64,000 nucleotides of DNA from Kordiimonadales bacterium IMCC3096 (GTDB lineage Bacteria > Pseudomonadota > Alphaproteobacteria > Minwuiales > Minwuiaceae), in assembly GCA_016865035.1 (NCBI GenBank), contig CP018227.1:4227442-4291441 (forward strand), in the 5' to 3' direction. The notes under the pieces were generated by a model that saw only the letters and a list, made by a program, of their open reading frames with translations, searched no databases and was not told the origin of the DNA. Positions 8,377 through 18,446 of the stretch are shown piece by piece; position 1 is the first letter of the stretch, and every line of letters begins with the position of its first letter. Made by a program: the position numbers and the translations under genes.

Positions 8377-8471
8377 GATTTCGCCCTGCCCCCAAACAGC
8401 TCTTGTTTCACACGCAAGGTATGGGACGCTGGTAAACCGTCTGTAAACGCCAAAGTTCCCTTGATCGCCCT

Positions 8472-9185
8472 TCAGTTCACTGTCAGGGCCTGCGACGCCT
8501 CGCGCACCGAGGCCTCCCGGAAGGTTCCTTTCTGGAAGATCATGTCGCCAAGCAGCGGGTGGCGGAGCGACAGGACGAACGCAAACTGGCCGCTGCCCTG
8601 ATCCACATGGCTGACGGTCAGTGCGCCGGGGGCCAGCTCTGCCGGTATCCGCAAGCGTCGTTTCCCCGCCTTCAGGAAGCAGTGATCACTGTGAAAGTAC
8701 AGTGCCTTGTCGTCCGCGCTGACCCTGAGCGCGATGCCGAACCCGCAGCCGACATATTCCTCCAGCCCGGTCGGACCATCGAAACGCTTGCTGCTGTGGA
8801 TGACCTGCGGGAACCCCTGCGCGCGACCGTACATGCGGGTCCAGAACTGGCCCTTCGAGGCCGCATCCTCTGTCACCGAGACGACAGCCGGGACCCCAAG
8901 AGCATCCGAGAGAGGCAGTGGCGCGCCGACCAGTCGGGCAACCTCGGCAACCAGTCGTCCCGCAAGATTTCGGCGGCTCTCCACGATACTGCCGACATAG
9001 GTGACCGCCTGACCGGGCTGGAGACGCTTGCTGAACCTGTCGCGCACAGCCTCCGGCAGCCGTGCCCACACCACGGCCCCGAGCAGGGCACGAAACCGCA
9101 TATCGGGCAGCGTGGGTGCATGGTCATGATTCGCCTGGTCGCGCCGCGCATCGTGAACCGGGTAGCAATCGGGAGCCACGCTCAT
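8472..9185 (-). CDS. DUF4166 domain protein
   Basis: The 237-residue product matches DUF4166 proteins across most of its length: FRALLGAVVWARLPEAVRDR, then GAPLPLSD, then QGFPQVIHSSKRFDGPTGLE and EYVGCGFGIALRV, and a late GTFRE. The function of the family is not established. ATG 9185 is preferred over one 33 nt upstream because AGGAGAGG lies about 8 nt before it. It follows the GbsR/MarR regulator gene after 57 nt on the same strand, so it is probably the regulator's partner in one operon. Confidence 0.8.
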   Translation of the reverse strand: MSVAPDCYPVHDARRDQANHDHAPTLPDMRFRALLGAVVWARLPEAVRDRFSKRLQPGQAVTYVGSIVESRRNLAGRLVAEVARLVGAPLPLSDALGVPAVVSVTEDAASKGQFWTRMYGRAQGFPQVIHSSKRFDGPTGLEEYVGCGFGIALRVSADDKALYFHSDHCFLKAGKRRLRIPAELAPGALTVSHVDQGSGQFAFVLSLRHPLLGDMIFQKGTFREASVREASQALTVN

Positions 9186-9242
9186 CTCACCCTCTCCTGT
9201 CCTTCGTCTCACCTGCACGGACCGAGGCCGGACCGACTCTGA

Positions 9243-9821
9243 CTAATCTGAATCAGCCTTCCGTGCGGTCCTTCCCGCCCCCAGCAGGTTCGCGACCCGG
9301 CTGCCGAGCCGGATCAGCCGCATCAGAGTGCTGGGCGGCATGGTGATCATCTGCCCGAACCACGTATCAAGGGTCGTCATGAAGTCATTCAGTTCATGCA
9401 GGCGGTTGCGCGCGACCCTGCTGACTTTCGGATCGCCATCAGCCAATGCCAGCACCTGTCGCAATGAGGCGATGGCAGGGTCGATCTCGCGCTCCTTCCG
9501 GCCCTGCGCAATGCAGGTGAGGACCTGCCACAGATCCCCCTCGGCCTCGTAGTGGTCGCGCCGGTCACCAAAGACCGGGATACGCCGTATCAGCTTCCAG
9601 CCGATCAGCTCGCGAATGCTGTTCGAGACATTGGAACGCGCAAGTCCCAGTTGCTCCGAGATGTCCTCAGCCGTCATCGGACCATCGGCGAGAAACAGCA
9701 GCGCATGGATCTGGGCCACCGACCGGTTGACCCCCCACTGCCCGCCAAGATCGCCCCATTGCAGAACGAACTGCTCAACGGCCTTGGGGAGGTTTTTCGT
9801 ATTTTCCGTTTTTTCTGTCAT
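9243..9821 (-). CDS. GbsR/MarR family transcriptional regulator
   Basis: The 192-residue protein has a winged helix at about residues 35-100 (QIHALLFLADGPMTAEDISE, then LGLARSNVSNSIRELIGWKL) followed by RRIPVFGDRRDHYEAEGDLW, the wing and linker typical of the GbsR/COG1510 branch of MarR. Such proteins are usually ligand- or [16 protein letters not shown] repressors. The start codon sits in the centre of an 18-bp perfect palindrome (separate entry), which suggests autoregulation. The downstream DUF4166 gene is the likely co-regulated target. The longer open frame upstream (20 codons) is not family-like. Confidence 0.88.
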   Translation of the reverse strand: MTEKTENTKNLPKAVEQFVLQWGDLGGQWGVNRSVAQIHALLFLADGPMTAEDISEQLGLARSNVSNSIRELIGWKLIRRIPVFGDRRDHYEAEGDLWQVLTCIAQGRKEREIDPAIASLRQVLALADGDPKVSRVARNRLHELNDFMTTLDTWFGQMITMPPSTLMRLIRLGSRVANLLGAGRTARKADSD

Positions 9822-9829
9822 GACAGAAA
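9812..9829 (-). promoter_or_regulatory. perfect palindrome over the GbsR-type regulator start codon (candidate operator)
   Basis: TTTCTGTCATGACAGAAA is an 18-bp perfect palindrome. Its centre coincides with the ATG of the GbsR/MarR gene (9819-9821). Winged-helix MarR-type dimers bind palindromes of this size, so this is a candidate autoregulatory operator or a translation-start-blocking site. The palindrome is observed; binding is inferred. Confidence 0.55.
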
Positions 9830-9961
9830 TATCGGAAACTGACGCATGACTGTCAAGGCACAAGACCCGAAGCGCAAGCACCTGAGGAACGGGAAGCTGT
9901 CGCCTGTCGCGTGCGAACGGCAGAAAAAAACGTGAACCGGGAGTGCTTCGAAAACGCGGGG

Positions 9962-10399
9962 CTATTCAGATTTCAACTTATCAACCAGGACTATGAATAT
10001 CAAAAGATGGGTGACCTGACCGCTCTCATTGGCGAGTGGCAGGTTGATCTCGTCCAGTTTGCGAAAATCGCTGTGTGGTCCGATATACTCGATCGGGCTC
10101 CTGACCGGCCTGCCTGTTTGAACCGCTTCCCTGAGTTGCGTCATCAGCGGTCCGTCAGGTTCCACATGCGGCTGAGAGCTCAGAAACCGACCGGTATAAT
10201 TCTCAAATAGTATCGACTTGATATTCTCACCTATCACGCGATATTCGAAATCTCGCCCGCCATCGACCACACCCAACAAAATCATGTTGGGCAGAAGCCC
10301 GGGTATATGCATTGGATTGAAATCAGATCGCAACGGCGTGGTTCGGCCCCGACAAATACTTCCCCAGTATGACAAACCTTGCTTGATGATTTCGTGCAT
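9962..10399 (-). CDS. PAS_5-type single-domain PAS protein
   Basis: The 145-residue product is one PAS-like domain of the alphaproteobacterial PAS_5 type: YWGSICRGRTTPLRSDFNP, then IPGLLPNMILLGVV, FEYRVIGENI and PSHSDFRKL-like and NLPLANESGQVTHLLIFI segments. These proteins occur as stand-alone sensors of unknown signal. ATG 10399 is preferred over a TTG 9 nt upstream. Nothing adjacent on the same strand appears co-transcribed, so it is probably monocistronic. Confidence 0.82.
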   Translation of the reverse strand: MHEIIKQGLSYWGSICRGRTTPLRSDFNPMHIPGLLPNMILLGVVDGGRDFEYRVIGENIKSILFENYTGRFLSSQPHVEPDGPLMTQLREAVQTGRPVRSPIEYIGPHSDFRKLDEINLPLANESGQVTHLLIFIVLVDKLKSE

Positions 10400-10884
10400 T
10401 CTGGCCAATTCTTCCGCACTTAAAGAACACCATGGTCATAGTAACGGACTCAATCCAGCTCATATCTTATCTGACATTCGTCATCTGATCATCTGATCAT
10501 TTGTCGGCGAGGTCATAGCCAAGGATCCCGTGGATCAATCCTGTCGCCTCGCCTGTTCGACCGGTCAGTTCCGTGGCGACAGGTTCTGAGTTCGCGATAC
10601 CTCCGACCTTGCGGCAAGACCCCGATGATCTGCTTTTCCGTCAACCATGATCGCTTCATTCATCCGCCTCCTCTCGTCGACGGACCCTACCAGGACTTGG
10701 AGGCAATCCAGGGGAACGGATACTGACCGGCACCCGCGCCACCGGCGGAACCGACTGCGCGCAGGGCAAGGCCCGATCATGGAACGATCCGACTTTCCCG
10801 ATGCGCCAGAGATGCAGACCTTCACGGTCCCTTCCCCTCAGCCGTCCGAATGAAGCGTGGCCGGAGCGGGACTGCGCAAGACCA
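10400..10884. other. 485-nt intergenic stretch with transposase remnant
   Basis: No intact gene was found between the PAS protein start and the guaA stop. It holds the IS3-like OrfA remnant at 10513-10659 and a short tandem (TGATCATC) near 10485-10500. I see no tRNA, riboswitch or clear terminator. Two short open frames at 10565-10825 and 10647-10853 lack family similarity and are rejected. Confidence 0.6.
10513..10659 (-). pseudogene. IS3-family OrfA transposase remnant
   Basis: Read on the minus strand from 10659, codons give MKRSWLTEKQIIGVL, closely matching the start of IS3-family OrfA proteins (usually MKRSRFTEEQIIGVL). After about 15 codons similarity fades; a CRHG tetrapeptide further on recalls the conserved CRRHG of the helix-turn-helix, then a stop occurs at codon 49. 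A normal OrfA is about 90 residues and is followed by OrfB, which is absent. A purine-rich GAGGAGGCGG stretch precedes the ATG. This looks like an eroded insertion-sequence end. The match is short, so confidence is modest. Confidence 0.5.
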
Positions 10885-12432
10885 TCACTCCCATTCGATG
10901 GTGCCCGGCGGCTTCGAGGTCACGTCGTAGACGACACGGTTGACGCCGCGGACCTCGTTGATGATGCGGGTGGCGACGCGGCCCAGGAAATCGTGGGGGA
11001 ACGGATAGAAATCGGCGGTCATGCCATCGGTGGAATTGACCGCGCGCAGGGCGAGGACACTCTCGTAGGTCCGCTCATCCCCCATCACGCCAACCGTCTT
11101 GACCGGCAGCAGCACGGAGAAGGCCTGCCAGATGTCGTCGTAGAACCCGGCCTTGCGGATCTCGTCGAGGTAGATCGCGTCGGCCTTGCGCAGGGTATCG
11201 GCCTTCTCCTTGGTGATCTCGCCGGGCAGCCGTATGGCGAGGCCGGGTCCGGGGAACGGGTGGCGACCGACGAAGATCTCCGGCAGGCCGAGTTCACGGC
11301 CCAGGACGCGAACCTCATCCTTGAACAGTTCACGCAGCGGCTCCACCAGCGACATGTTCATCCGCTCCGGCAGGCCGCCGACATTGTGGTGCGACTTGAT
11401 GGTGACGCTCGGACCGCCCGCGAAGGAGACCGACTCGATGACATCGGGATAGAGCGTGCCCTGGGCCAGGAAATCGGCGCCGCCGATGGCCTTCGCCTCT
11501 TCCTCGAACACGTCGATGAACAGCTTGCCGATGATCTTGCGCTTGGTCTCCGGGTCGCTGACCCCGGCCAGCGCGCCCATGAACATGGGCTCCGCATTCT
11601 TGTGCACCAGCGGGATGTTGTAGTGGTCGCGGAACAGGCTGACGACCTCGTCCGCCTCCCCCATCCGCATCAGACCGGTATCGACGAAGACGCAGGTCAG
11701 CTGCTCCCCGATTGCCTGATGCACCAGTACGGCGGTGACGGCGGAATCGACACCACCGGAAAGACCGCAGATCACGCGCCCGTCGCCCACCTGCTCCCGA
11801 ATGCGCCGGATGGAGTCGTCGCGGAAGGCTGCCATGGTCCAGTCGCCGGCACAGTTGCAGACGCCAAGGCAGAAATTCGCCAGCAGGCGGGCACCGTCGG
11901 GGGTATGCGCCACCTCCGGATGGAACTGCAGTCCGAAGATCTGCCGCGCCTCGTTGGCGATGGCGGCGATGGGGGCGTTGACGGAGCTTGCGACGACGCG
12001 GAAACCCGGCGGCAGCCTGGTGACATGGTCACCATGGCTCATCCAGACCCGATACTTGTGGCCTGTGGACCAGACGCCGTCGAACAGGGCGCAACCGTCC
12101 ACGACCTCGATATCGGCGCGGCCGAATTCCTTTTCCTCGCTGGGCGAGACACCGCCGCCGAGCTGCTGTGCCAGCGTCTGCTGGCCATAGCATATGCCCA
12201 GGATCGGCAGACCGGCATCAAAGACGGCCTGGGGCGCACGCGGCGTGTGGTCAAAGGTAACGGAGGCGGGGCCGCCGGAAAGGATGATCCCCTTGGGCTG
12301 CAGTCGCGCCAGCCCTTCGGTGGTCTTGTCGAAAGGCACGATCTCGCAGAATACCCCGGCCTCTCGCACACGCCGTGCGATCAGCTGGGTCACCTGGGAG
12401 CCGAAATCGACGATCAGAACGCTGTCAGTCAT
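10885..12432 (-). CDS. guaA: GMP synthase (glutamine-hydrolysing)
   Basis: The 515-residue protein has the class I glutamine amidotransferase domain (about 1-190; nucleophile C81 in LGICYGQQ, H172 and E174 in QFHPEV), the ATP pyrophosphatase domain (P-loop [10 protein letters not shown] near 220) and the C-terminal dimerisation domain ending KPPGTIEWE. It converts XMP, ATP and glutamine to GMP. ATG 12432 is chosen; a GTG 6 nt upstream is in frame. It lies downstream of guaB, rsmB and a TPR gene on the same strand, 67 nt after the TPR stop, completing the GMP branch encoded here. Confidence 0.97.
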   Translation of the reverse strand: MTDSVLIVDFGSQVTQLIARRVREAGVFCEIVPFDKTTEGLARLQPKGIILSGGPASVTFDHTPRAPQAVFDAGLPILGICYGQQTLAQQLGGGVSPSEEKEFGRADIEVVDGCALFDGVWSTGHKYRVWMSHGDHVTRLPPGFRVVASSVNAPIAAIANEARQIFGLQFHPEVAHTPDGARLLANFCLGVCNCAGDWTMAAFRDDSIRRIREQVGDGRVICGLSGGVDSAVTAVLVHQAIGEQLTCVFVDTGLMRMGEADEVVSLFRDHYNIPLVHKNAEPMFMGALAGVSDPETKRKIIGKLFIDVFEEEAKAIGGADFLAQGTLYPDVIESVSFAGGPSVTIKSHHNVGGLPERMNMSLVEPLRELFKDEVRVLGRELGLPEIFVGRHPFPGPGLAIRLPGEITKEKADTLRKADAIYLDEIRKAGFYDDIWQAFSVLLPVKTVGVMGDERTYESVLALRAVNSTDGMTADFYPFPHDFLGRVATRIINEVRGVNRVVYDVTSKPPGTIEWE

Positions 12433-12499
12433 GGCCACCCGATACGCGGATGGCCATGACTTGTCCAGCGGGCAGAGAGGTCACGGAAAAACCGTGGTC

Positions 12500-12985
12500 T
12501 CAGGAACCCTTTACCCGGGCCACCGCATTCTTCAGCGAGGTATATTCGGCGCAGCCGAAGGTGCAGATCGAATCGAGCGCAGCCAGATGCTTCTCCGCCT
12601 CGGCCATGTTGCCGATCTCCAGATAGGCCTGACCGATATACTCGTGCGCACCCTTGTGCTCCGGATCGATGTCCAGGGCCGTGCGGTAGGACGAGAGGGC
12701 GTCGAGATAATTGCCGCTCTTGCGATAGGCATAGCCGAGATAGTTGAAGGCGTCCGCGTTCCCCGGGTCCTTGGCCGTGGCCAGTTCCAGGTTGGTGATC
12801 GCCGTCTTCCAGTCCTGAGCCTCCACCGCGGCGACACCGCGGTCATAGGCAGCATTCGAGGGCTTTGCCTTGCTGCTGGAGGAATCGTCGCTGGAACTTG
12901 ATCCCATGGCCGAAACCGCAACCGGTGTCAGGGCAAGCGCACCCATGGTGAGGGCCACCGCAACGCCGCGCGTAAACTTCGACAT
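12500..12985 (-). CDS. secreted TPR-repeat protein
   Basis: The 161-residue product has a signal peptide (basic start MSKFTRG, hydrophobic core, likely cleavage after VSA near residue 26), a serine/aspartate-rich linker (GSSSSDDSSSSKAK) and three TPR-like repeats (for example DAFNYLGYAYRKSGNYLDAL and KGAHEYIGQAYLEIGNMAEA). Two adjacent ATGs at 12988 and 12985 are both possible behind GAAGGAG; the second has the better spacing. A periplasmic scaffold role is plausible but not specific. It sits between rsmB and guaA on the same strand and may be co-transcribed. Confidence 0.75.
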   Translation of the reverse strand: MSKFTRGVAVALTMGALALTPVAVSAMGSSSSDDSSSSKAKPSNAAYDRGVAAVEAQDWKTAITNLELATAKDPGNADAFNYLGYAYRKSGNYLDALSSYRTALDIDPEHKGAHEYIGQAYLEIGNMAEAEKHLAALDSICTFGCAEYTSLKNAVARVKGS

Positions 12986-13033
12986 CATTAAACTCCTTCA
13001 CGTGGTTTGATCGTGACCGGGCTGCTGCAGACA

Positions 13034-14332
13034 CTACCGGATATCGCTGCGCAGGACAGCCGCAAAAAAGCCGTCCACGCCGTGACAATACGGTGACAGC
13101 CGCAGTTCCCCTGCCTCTGTAACAGCCCCTTCGGGCAGTGATACTCCGGCCTTTTCAGCCATATCCCGGCAATCGACACGCACAAGATGCGGAAGCTGTC
13201 GCATCAGTTCTGTGATCACGCTCTCATTCTCGGCACGCAGGATGGAGCAGGTGACGTAGATCAGCAGGCCGCCCGGCTGCAGCAACGTGGCGGCACGTCC
13301 GGCAATCTGTATCTGGCGCACCTGATGCTGCTCCAGTCGCGCCGCGTCCAGGCGCCAGCGCTGTTCCGGCTGGCGACGCCAGGTGCCGCTGCCGGAGCAC
13401 GGCGCATCGACGAGGACGCGATCCATGCGTCCGACCAGTTCCTGCGGCAGGTCGCCCTCCGGATCGATCCGTCGGCTCTGCACATTGCGCAGTCCGGCAC
13501 GGGTTGCCCTGGCCCGCAGCCGCTCCAGCCGGCGCACGTCCACGTCCAGCGCATGCAGCTCGCCGCGGTTCTCCATGCGCGCGCCCATAGCCAGGGTCTT
13601 GCCCCCTGCCCCGGCACAGAAGTCAGCAACCTGCTGGCCCGGCTCCACCCCGACCAGCGCGGAGACGAGCTGACTGCCCGCATCCTGAATCTCGATGGTG
13701 CCGTCGCCCAGCAGTGGATGCGCATTCAGGTTCGGCCGTCCTGCCAGCCGGACCGCCGTTCCGGTCCAGCCCCACGCCGTGGCACCGATGCCATCGGTTT
13801 CCAGACGCGCCAGGACCGTGTCCCGGTCCGACTTCTGGCTGTTCACCCGGATATCGACGGCAGCCACGTCCTGGAGCTGCGCCAGCAGTTCCTGCTCCAC
13901 GCCCTCTCCGTAGGTCTCCGTCAGGTCCGCCAGCAGATGCGCAGGGAAACCGGCACGGTCCGGCAGGGGCGCTTCGGCAGCATCCTGCGTCCGGGCCAGG
14001 TCCAGGGCCGTGGTCTCGTCCGCCGTGGGCGGAACCGGTCCATGGGCCGTGGATTCAGCGGGCAGCGCAGCGGCGTCTTCTTCAAGCAACAGGGAAAGAA
14101 ATACCCGCAAGCGATTGGTGATTGGCAGATTTCCCTGCACCAGACGCCAGTCAATCAGCCCGCGCTGGCGCAGCACCGTGAACACGATCTGGCCAACAGC
14201 GCGACGGTCACCGGACCCCGCGTAGCGCCGCTTCCGGAAATAGTCGCGCATGATCCAGTCGGCGGCCGGTGCCTCGGTCTCGATCCGGTCAAGCAGTTCG
14301 ATGGCGGCCTGAAGTCTGGCGGCGGGGGTCAC
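13034..14332 (-). CDS. rsmB: 16S rRNA m5C967 methyltransferase RsmB
   Basis: This 432-residue protein has an N-terminal NusB-like RNA-binding region and a C-terminal SAM methyltransferase of the RsmB/Nop2 type. Motifs include VADFCAGAGGKTLAMG (SAM binding), VLVDAPCSGSGTWRRQPE (catalytic motif IV) and YVTCSILRAENE with the nucleophilic cysteine. The family methylates C967 of 16S rRNA. Length matches E. coli RsmB (429). The start is 18 nt after the guaB stop, indicating one operon; a guaB-rsmB-guaA order is frequent in alphaproteobacteria. Confidence 0.93.
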   Translation of the reverse strand: MTPAARLQAAIELLDRIETEAPAADWIMRDYFRKRRYAGSGDRRAVGQIVFTVLRQRGLIDWRLVQGNLPITNRLRVFLSLLLEEDAAALPAESTAHGPVPPTADETTALDLARTQDAAEAPLPDRAGFPAHLLADLTETYGEGVEQELLAQLQDVAAVDIRVNSQKSDRDTVLARLETDGIGATAWGWTGTAVRLAGRPNLNAHPLLGDGTIEIQDAGSQLVSALVGVEPGQQVADFCAGAGGKTLAMGARMENRGELHALDVDVRRLERLRARATRAGLRNVQSRRIDPEGDLPQELVGRMDRVLVDAPCSGSGTWRRQPEQRWRLDAARLEQHQVRQIQIAGRAATLLQPGGLLIYVTCSILRAENESVITELMRQLPHLVRVDCRDMAEKAGVSLPEGAVTEAGELRLSPYCHGVDGFFAAVLRSDIR

Positions 14333-14350
14333 GTCCCGGTGCCGACGCGA

Positions 14351-15844
<1,494 letters not shown>

Positions 15845-16031
15845 TCAGCGACGGAAACGGAGTAGCCCAACAGGCGCGAGACCGGAGAAAATTCCGTTCG
15901 CGGCAAACGCGGGCTGGATTGATTGTTGTGCGACTTATGCCATCAGTCAGGCTTTGCAACCAGTTCCGCGACTCACGAAATCCCCGGACCAAGCGCCGCA
16001 GTCCCGGACCGTCGAACCAACCCCTTGGAAA

Positions 16032-16718
16032 TCAGGCGTTCTCCGCCTCCGCCTCGGCCGCGAAATCACCGTCGATCGCGGTCCCGTCATCAAACATGTA
16101 GGGGTAGAACTCGCGAAAGCAGTCGCGAATCTCCTCAAAGGGCATGTCATTGCGATGCCCGCGCTCCTGCACATACTCCATGTGCCGGTCGCCATCCGCT
16201 GTAAACGGATGGAAGACGGAATCGTTCTCACCGTCGAAGTCGAGCGGCATGATCCGGAACTTGTCGCAAAGTTCGATATTGAACGCCGGTGTCGCCTTCA
16301 CCCACTTGCCGTCGATGAACAGCTCCGTGAAGCCGTGATAGTAGAAGACATCGGTGCCCATCTGGTCGCTCATGCGCTTCGTGGAGACATGATTGCGCAC
16401 ATCGGCAAATCCCAGCCGCGCCGGAATGCCCTGCCCCCGCGCCGCCGCGGCCAGCAGACCGGCCTTGGTGATGCAGAAACCGCTGTTGCGCTCCAGACAG
16501 GCACTGGCGCGGAAATGATCCTGCGTCATGCGCACGCCATAGGGGTCGTAATAGAAGTCATCACGAACGGCGTAATAGAGCTTGATCGCCTTCGCCTTCG
16601 GGTCCGTCTCCAATCCCACCACCTTCCTGGCGAAGGCAACGATTCCCGGATGATCGGAATCGATCAGGTCGGTCGGCTGCAGACATTCGGCAATGTCGGC
16701 TTCGCTCCGGTCGTTCAT
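16032..16718 (-). CDS. transglutaminase-like cysteine protease
   Basis: The 228-residue product has the papain-like transglutaminase core: catalytic C82 in [19 protein letters not shown]128 in [12 protein letters not shown], and KATPAFNIE where a third acidic residue is usually placed. The ATPAFN variant occurs in a bacterial subset of PF01841, so I call it transglutaminase-like rather than a cross-linking enzyme. It follows the DHA2 exporter on the same strand after 57 nt. Many Anbu loci carry a transglutaminase-like gene, but this one is over 10 kb away and no link is shown. Confidence 0.85.
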   Translation of the reverse strand: MNDRSEADIAECLQPTDLIDSDHPGIVAFARKVVGLETDPKAKAIKLYYAVRDDFYYDPYGVRMTQDHFRASACLERNSGFCITKAGLLAAAARGQGIPARLGFADVRNHVSTKRMSDQMGTDVFYYHGFTELFIDGKWVKATPAFNIELCDKFRIMPLDFDGENDSVFHPFTADGDRHMEYVQERGHRNDMPFEEIRDCFREFYPYMFDDGTAIDGDFAAEAEAENA

Positions 16719-16775
16719 GCTTTATCTCCCCTGAAACGTGAATTGATGATCCAGCGTACGATCTCCGGCGTCAAC

Positions 16776-18293
16776 TCAGCGATTCCCTTCCCACCGCACC
16801 ATCCAGAGGAATGGAATGACGGCGAGTGAGACAACGCCGAACAGCCAGAAAGCGTTCAGATACCCGATCATCGATGACTGCCGCCCGATCTCGCCGGCGA
16901 AAGCGGCCACCCCCTGCAGACTGTCCAGATTCCAGGCCCCCGCCGAGGATGGATACTGGAAGTTCTCGTTGAAGGGCGAGGCATGGGTCGTCAGGTCGGA
17001 ATAGTTGATGTTGCTGGTCCGGATGACGACGGCAATGCTGATGGAAATGAACAGGCTGGAGCCGAAATTGCGGATCAGGTGAAAGACCGCACTGCCCTCC
17101 CCCGCGTCCCGGGGATGAAGTGTGGCAAAGGCAATCTGTGTCGTCGGCACCCAGGTCATGCCCACTCCGAAGCCCTGCAGCATGCTGGTCCAGGCCACGT
17201 CGAAGGCCGTCAGGTTGATGTTGAAGCCTGCGATATAGAGACCGGCAATGCCCTGCATCAGAAAGCCGAGGGTCATCCAGCGTCTGGGGTCATATTTCGA
17301 CAGCCAGACCATGGCCGTGAAGGCGATCAGCGTGCCGACACCGCGCATCGCCAGAAGCCAGCCGATGTCGGTGTCCGGAAAGCCGCGCAGGTGCTGCAGC
17401 AGCGGCGGAAACAGCACCATCGGCGTGAAGTTCAGCATGCCGAAGATCAGGATGAACAGCATCCCGAAGGCATAGTTCCGGTCCTTGAACAGCTTGAAGT
17501 TCAGGAACGGCTTGTCCGCTGTCAGGCTGTGGACGATGAAGATGTAGAACGCCAGTGCGGCCAGGCCGAGTTCCAGCATGATCTCCATGGACTCGAACCA
17601 GTCCTCCCGCTCGCCGCGGTCCAGCATCAGCTGGGTTGCGGCCACGGCAATCGACAGGCTGATGAACCCGGTCCAGTCGAGACGGATCCGGCCCGGCGTG
17701 GCCAGATCGCGGACGATCACCAGGATACCGGCAAAGGCCAGCACGGCGCAGGGCACGATCATGAAGAAGACCCAGCGCCAGCCATATTCCTCAGACAGGT
17801 AACCGCCGAGGGTCGGCGCGATGATCGGCCCCATCACCACGCCCATGCCGAAGATCGACATGACGCTCGCCTGCTTGTCCTTGGTGAAGGCCTGCAGGAC
17901 AATGGACTGGCTGGTCGGCACCATGGGTGCGCCGCACAGGCCCTGAAACACGCGATAGATCACGATTTCTGTCAGTGACGACGCCATGCCACAGAGCATC
18001 GTCGAGATCGCGAAGCCCGCCACCGAGTACATCATGACCTTGCGCTGGCCCAGCCGCGCGATCAGCCAGCCGGTCAGCGGCGTCATCACCGCCGTCGCCA
18101 CGATGTTGAAGGTCACGACCCAGGCAATCTGGTCCTGCGTCGCGCCGAACTCCCCCTGCATCTTCGGCAGGGCGACATTGGCGATCGTCACCGTCATGGC
18201 GTAGAGCATCGTCGACATGGTCAGTGTCCCGACCAGCAGCGCCTGCGCCATTGTCGTCTGTGGTGGTGCGACGACTGAGGGGGTGACACTCAT
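16776..18293 (-). CDS. DHA2-family MFS exporter (EmrB/QacA-like)
   Basis: The 505-residue protein has about 14 predicted membrane segments and EmrB/QacA motifs: [20 protein letters not shown], the motif A loop [11 protein letters not shown] (as [11 protein letters not shown]), and [12 protein letters not shown] (motif C). It is an inner-membrane drug:proton antiporter; substrates are not predictable. ATG 18293 is preceded by AGGAG 11 nt upstream and gives a family-typical short cytoplasmic N-terminus; the open frame continues 35 codons further. No HlyD-type partner is adjacent. It is divergent from an arylesterase gene. Confidence 0.9.
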   Translation of the reverse strand: MSVTPSVVAPPQTTMAQALLVGTLTMSTMLYAMTVTIANVALPKMQGEFGATQDQIAWVVTFNIVATAVMTPLTGWLIARLGQRKVMMYSVAGFAISTMLCGMASSLTEIVIYRVFQGLCGAPMVPTSQSIVLQAFTKDKQASVMSIFGMGVVMGPIIAPTLGGYLSEEYGWRWVFFMIVPCAVLAFAGILVIVRDLATPGRIRLDWTGFISLSIAVAATQLMLDRGEREDWFESMEIMLELGLAALAFYIFIVHSLTADKPFLNFKLFKDRNYAFGMLFILIFGMLNFTPMVLFPPLLQHLRGFPDTDIGWLLAMRGVGTLIAFTAMVWLSKYDPRRWMTLGFLMQGIAGLYIAGFNINLTAFDVAWTSMLQGFGVGMTWVPTTQIAFATLHPRDAGEGSAVFHLIRNFGSSLFISISIAVVIRTSNINYSDLTTHASPFNENFQYPSSAGAWNLDSLQGVAAFAGEIGRQSSMIGYLNAFWLFGVVSLAVIPFLWMVRWEGNR

Positions 18294-18446
18294 GCTCGGG
18301 GCAGCTCCTGATGCAGCGCGGGAAGGCCAGGACCGCCGACCGGGAAGCGCCTGCCCTGCGGCGGGAATGGTGGTTGACCGAATGACGCTTCTCGTCATCC
18401 TCTGGCTGTGAGGCCATCGTCGTCAGAAAGGGTTTCGGGCGCAACC

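Noticed and set aside
10485..10500. TGATCATC tandem
   Set aside because: It is two units only and too short to be meaningful.
10565..10825. 86-codon minus-strand open frame
   Set aside because: It has no family features, and the IS3-like similarity lies in a different frame.
10801..12459. 552-codon plus-strand open frame
   Set aside because: It is antisense to guaA and has no recognisable domain.
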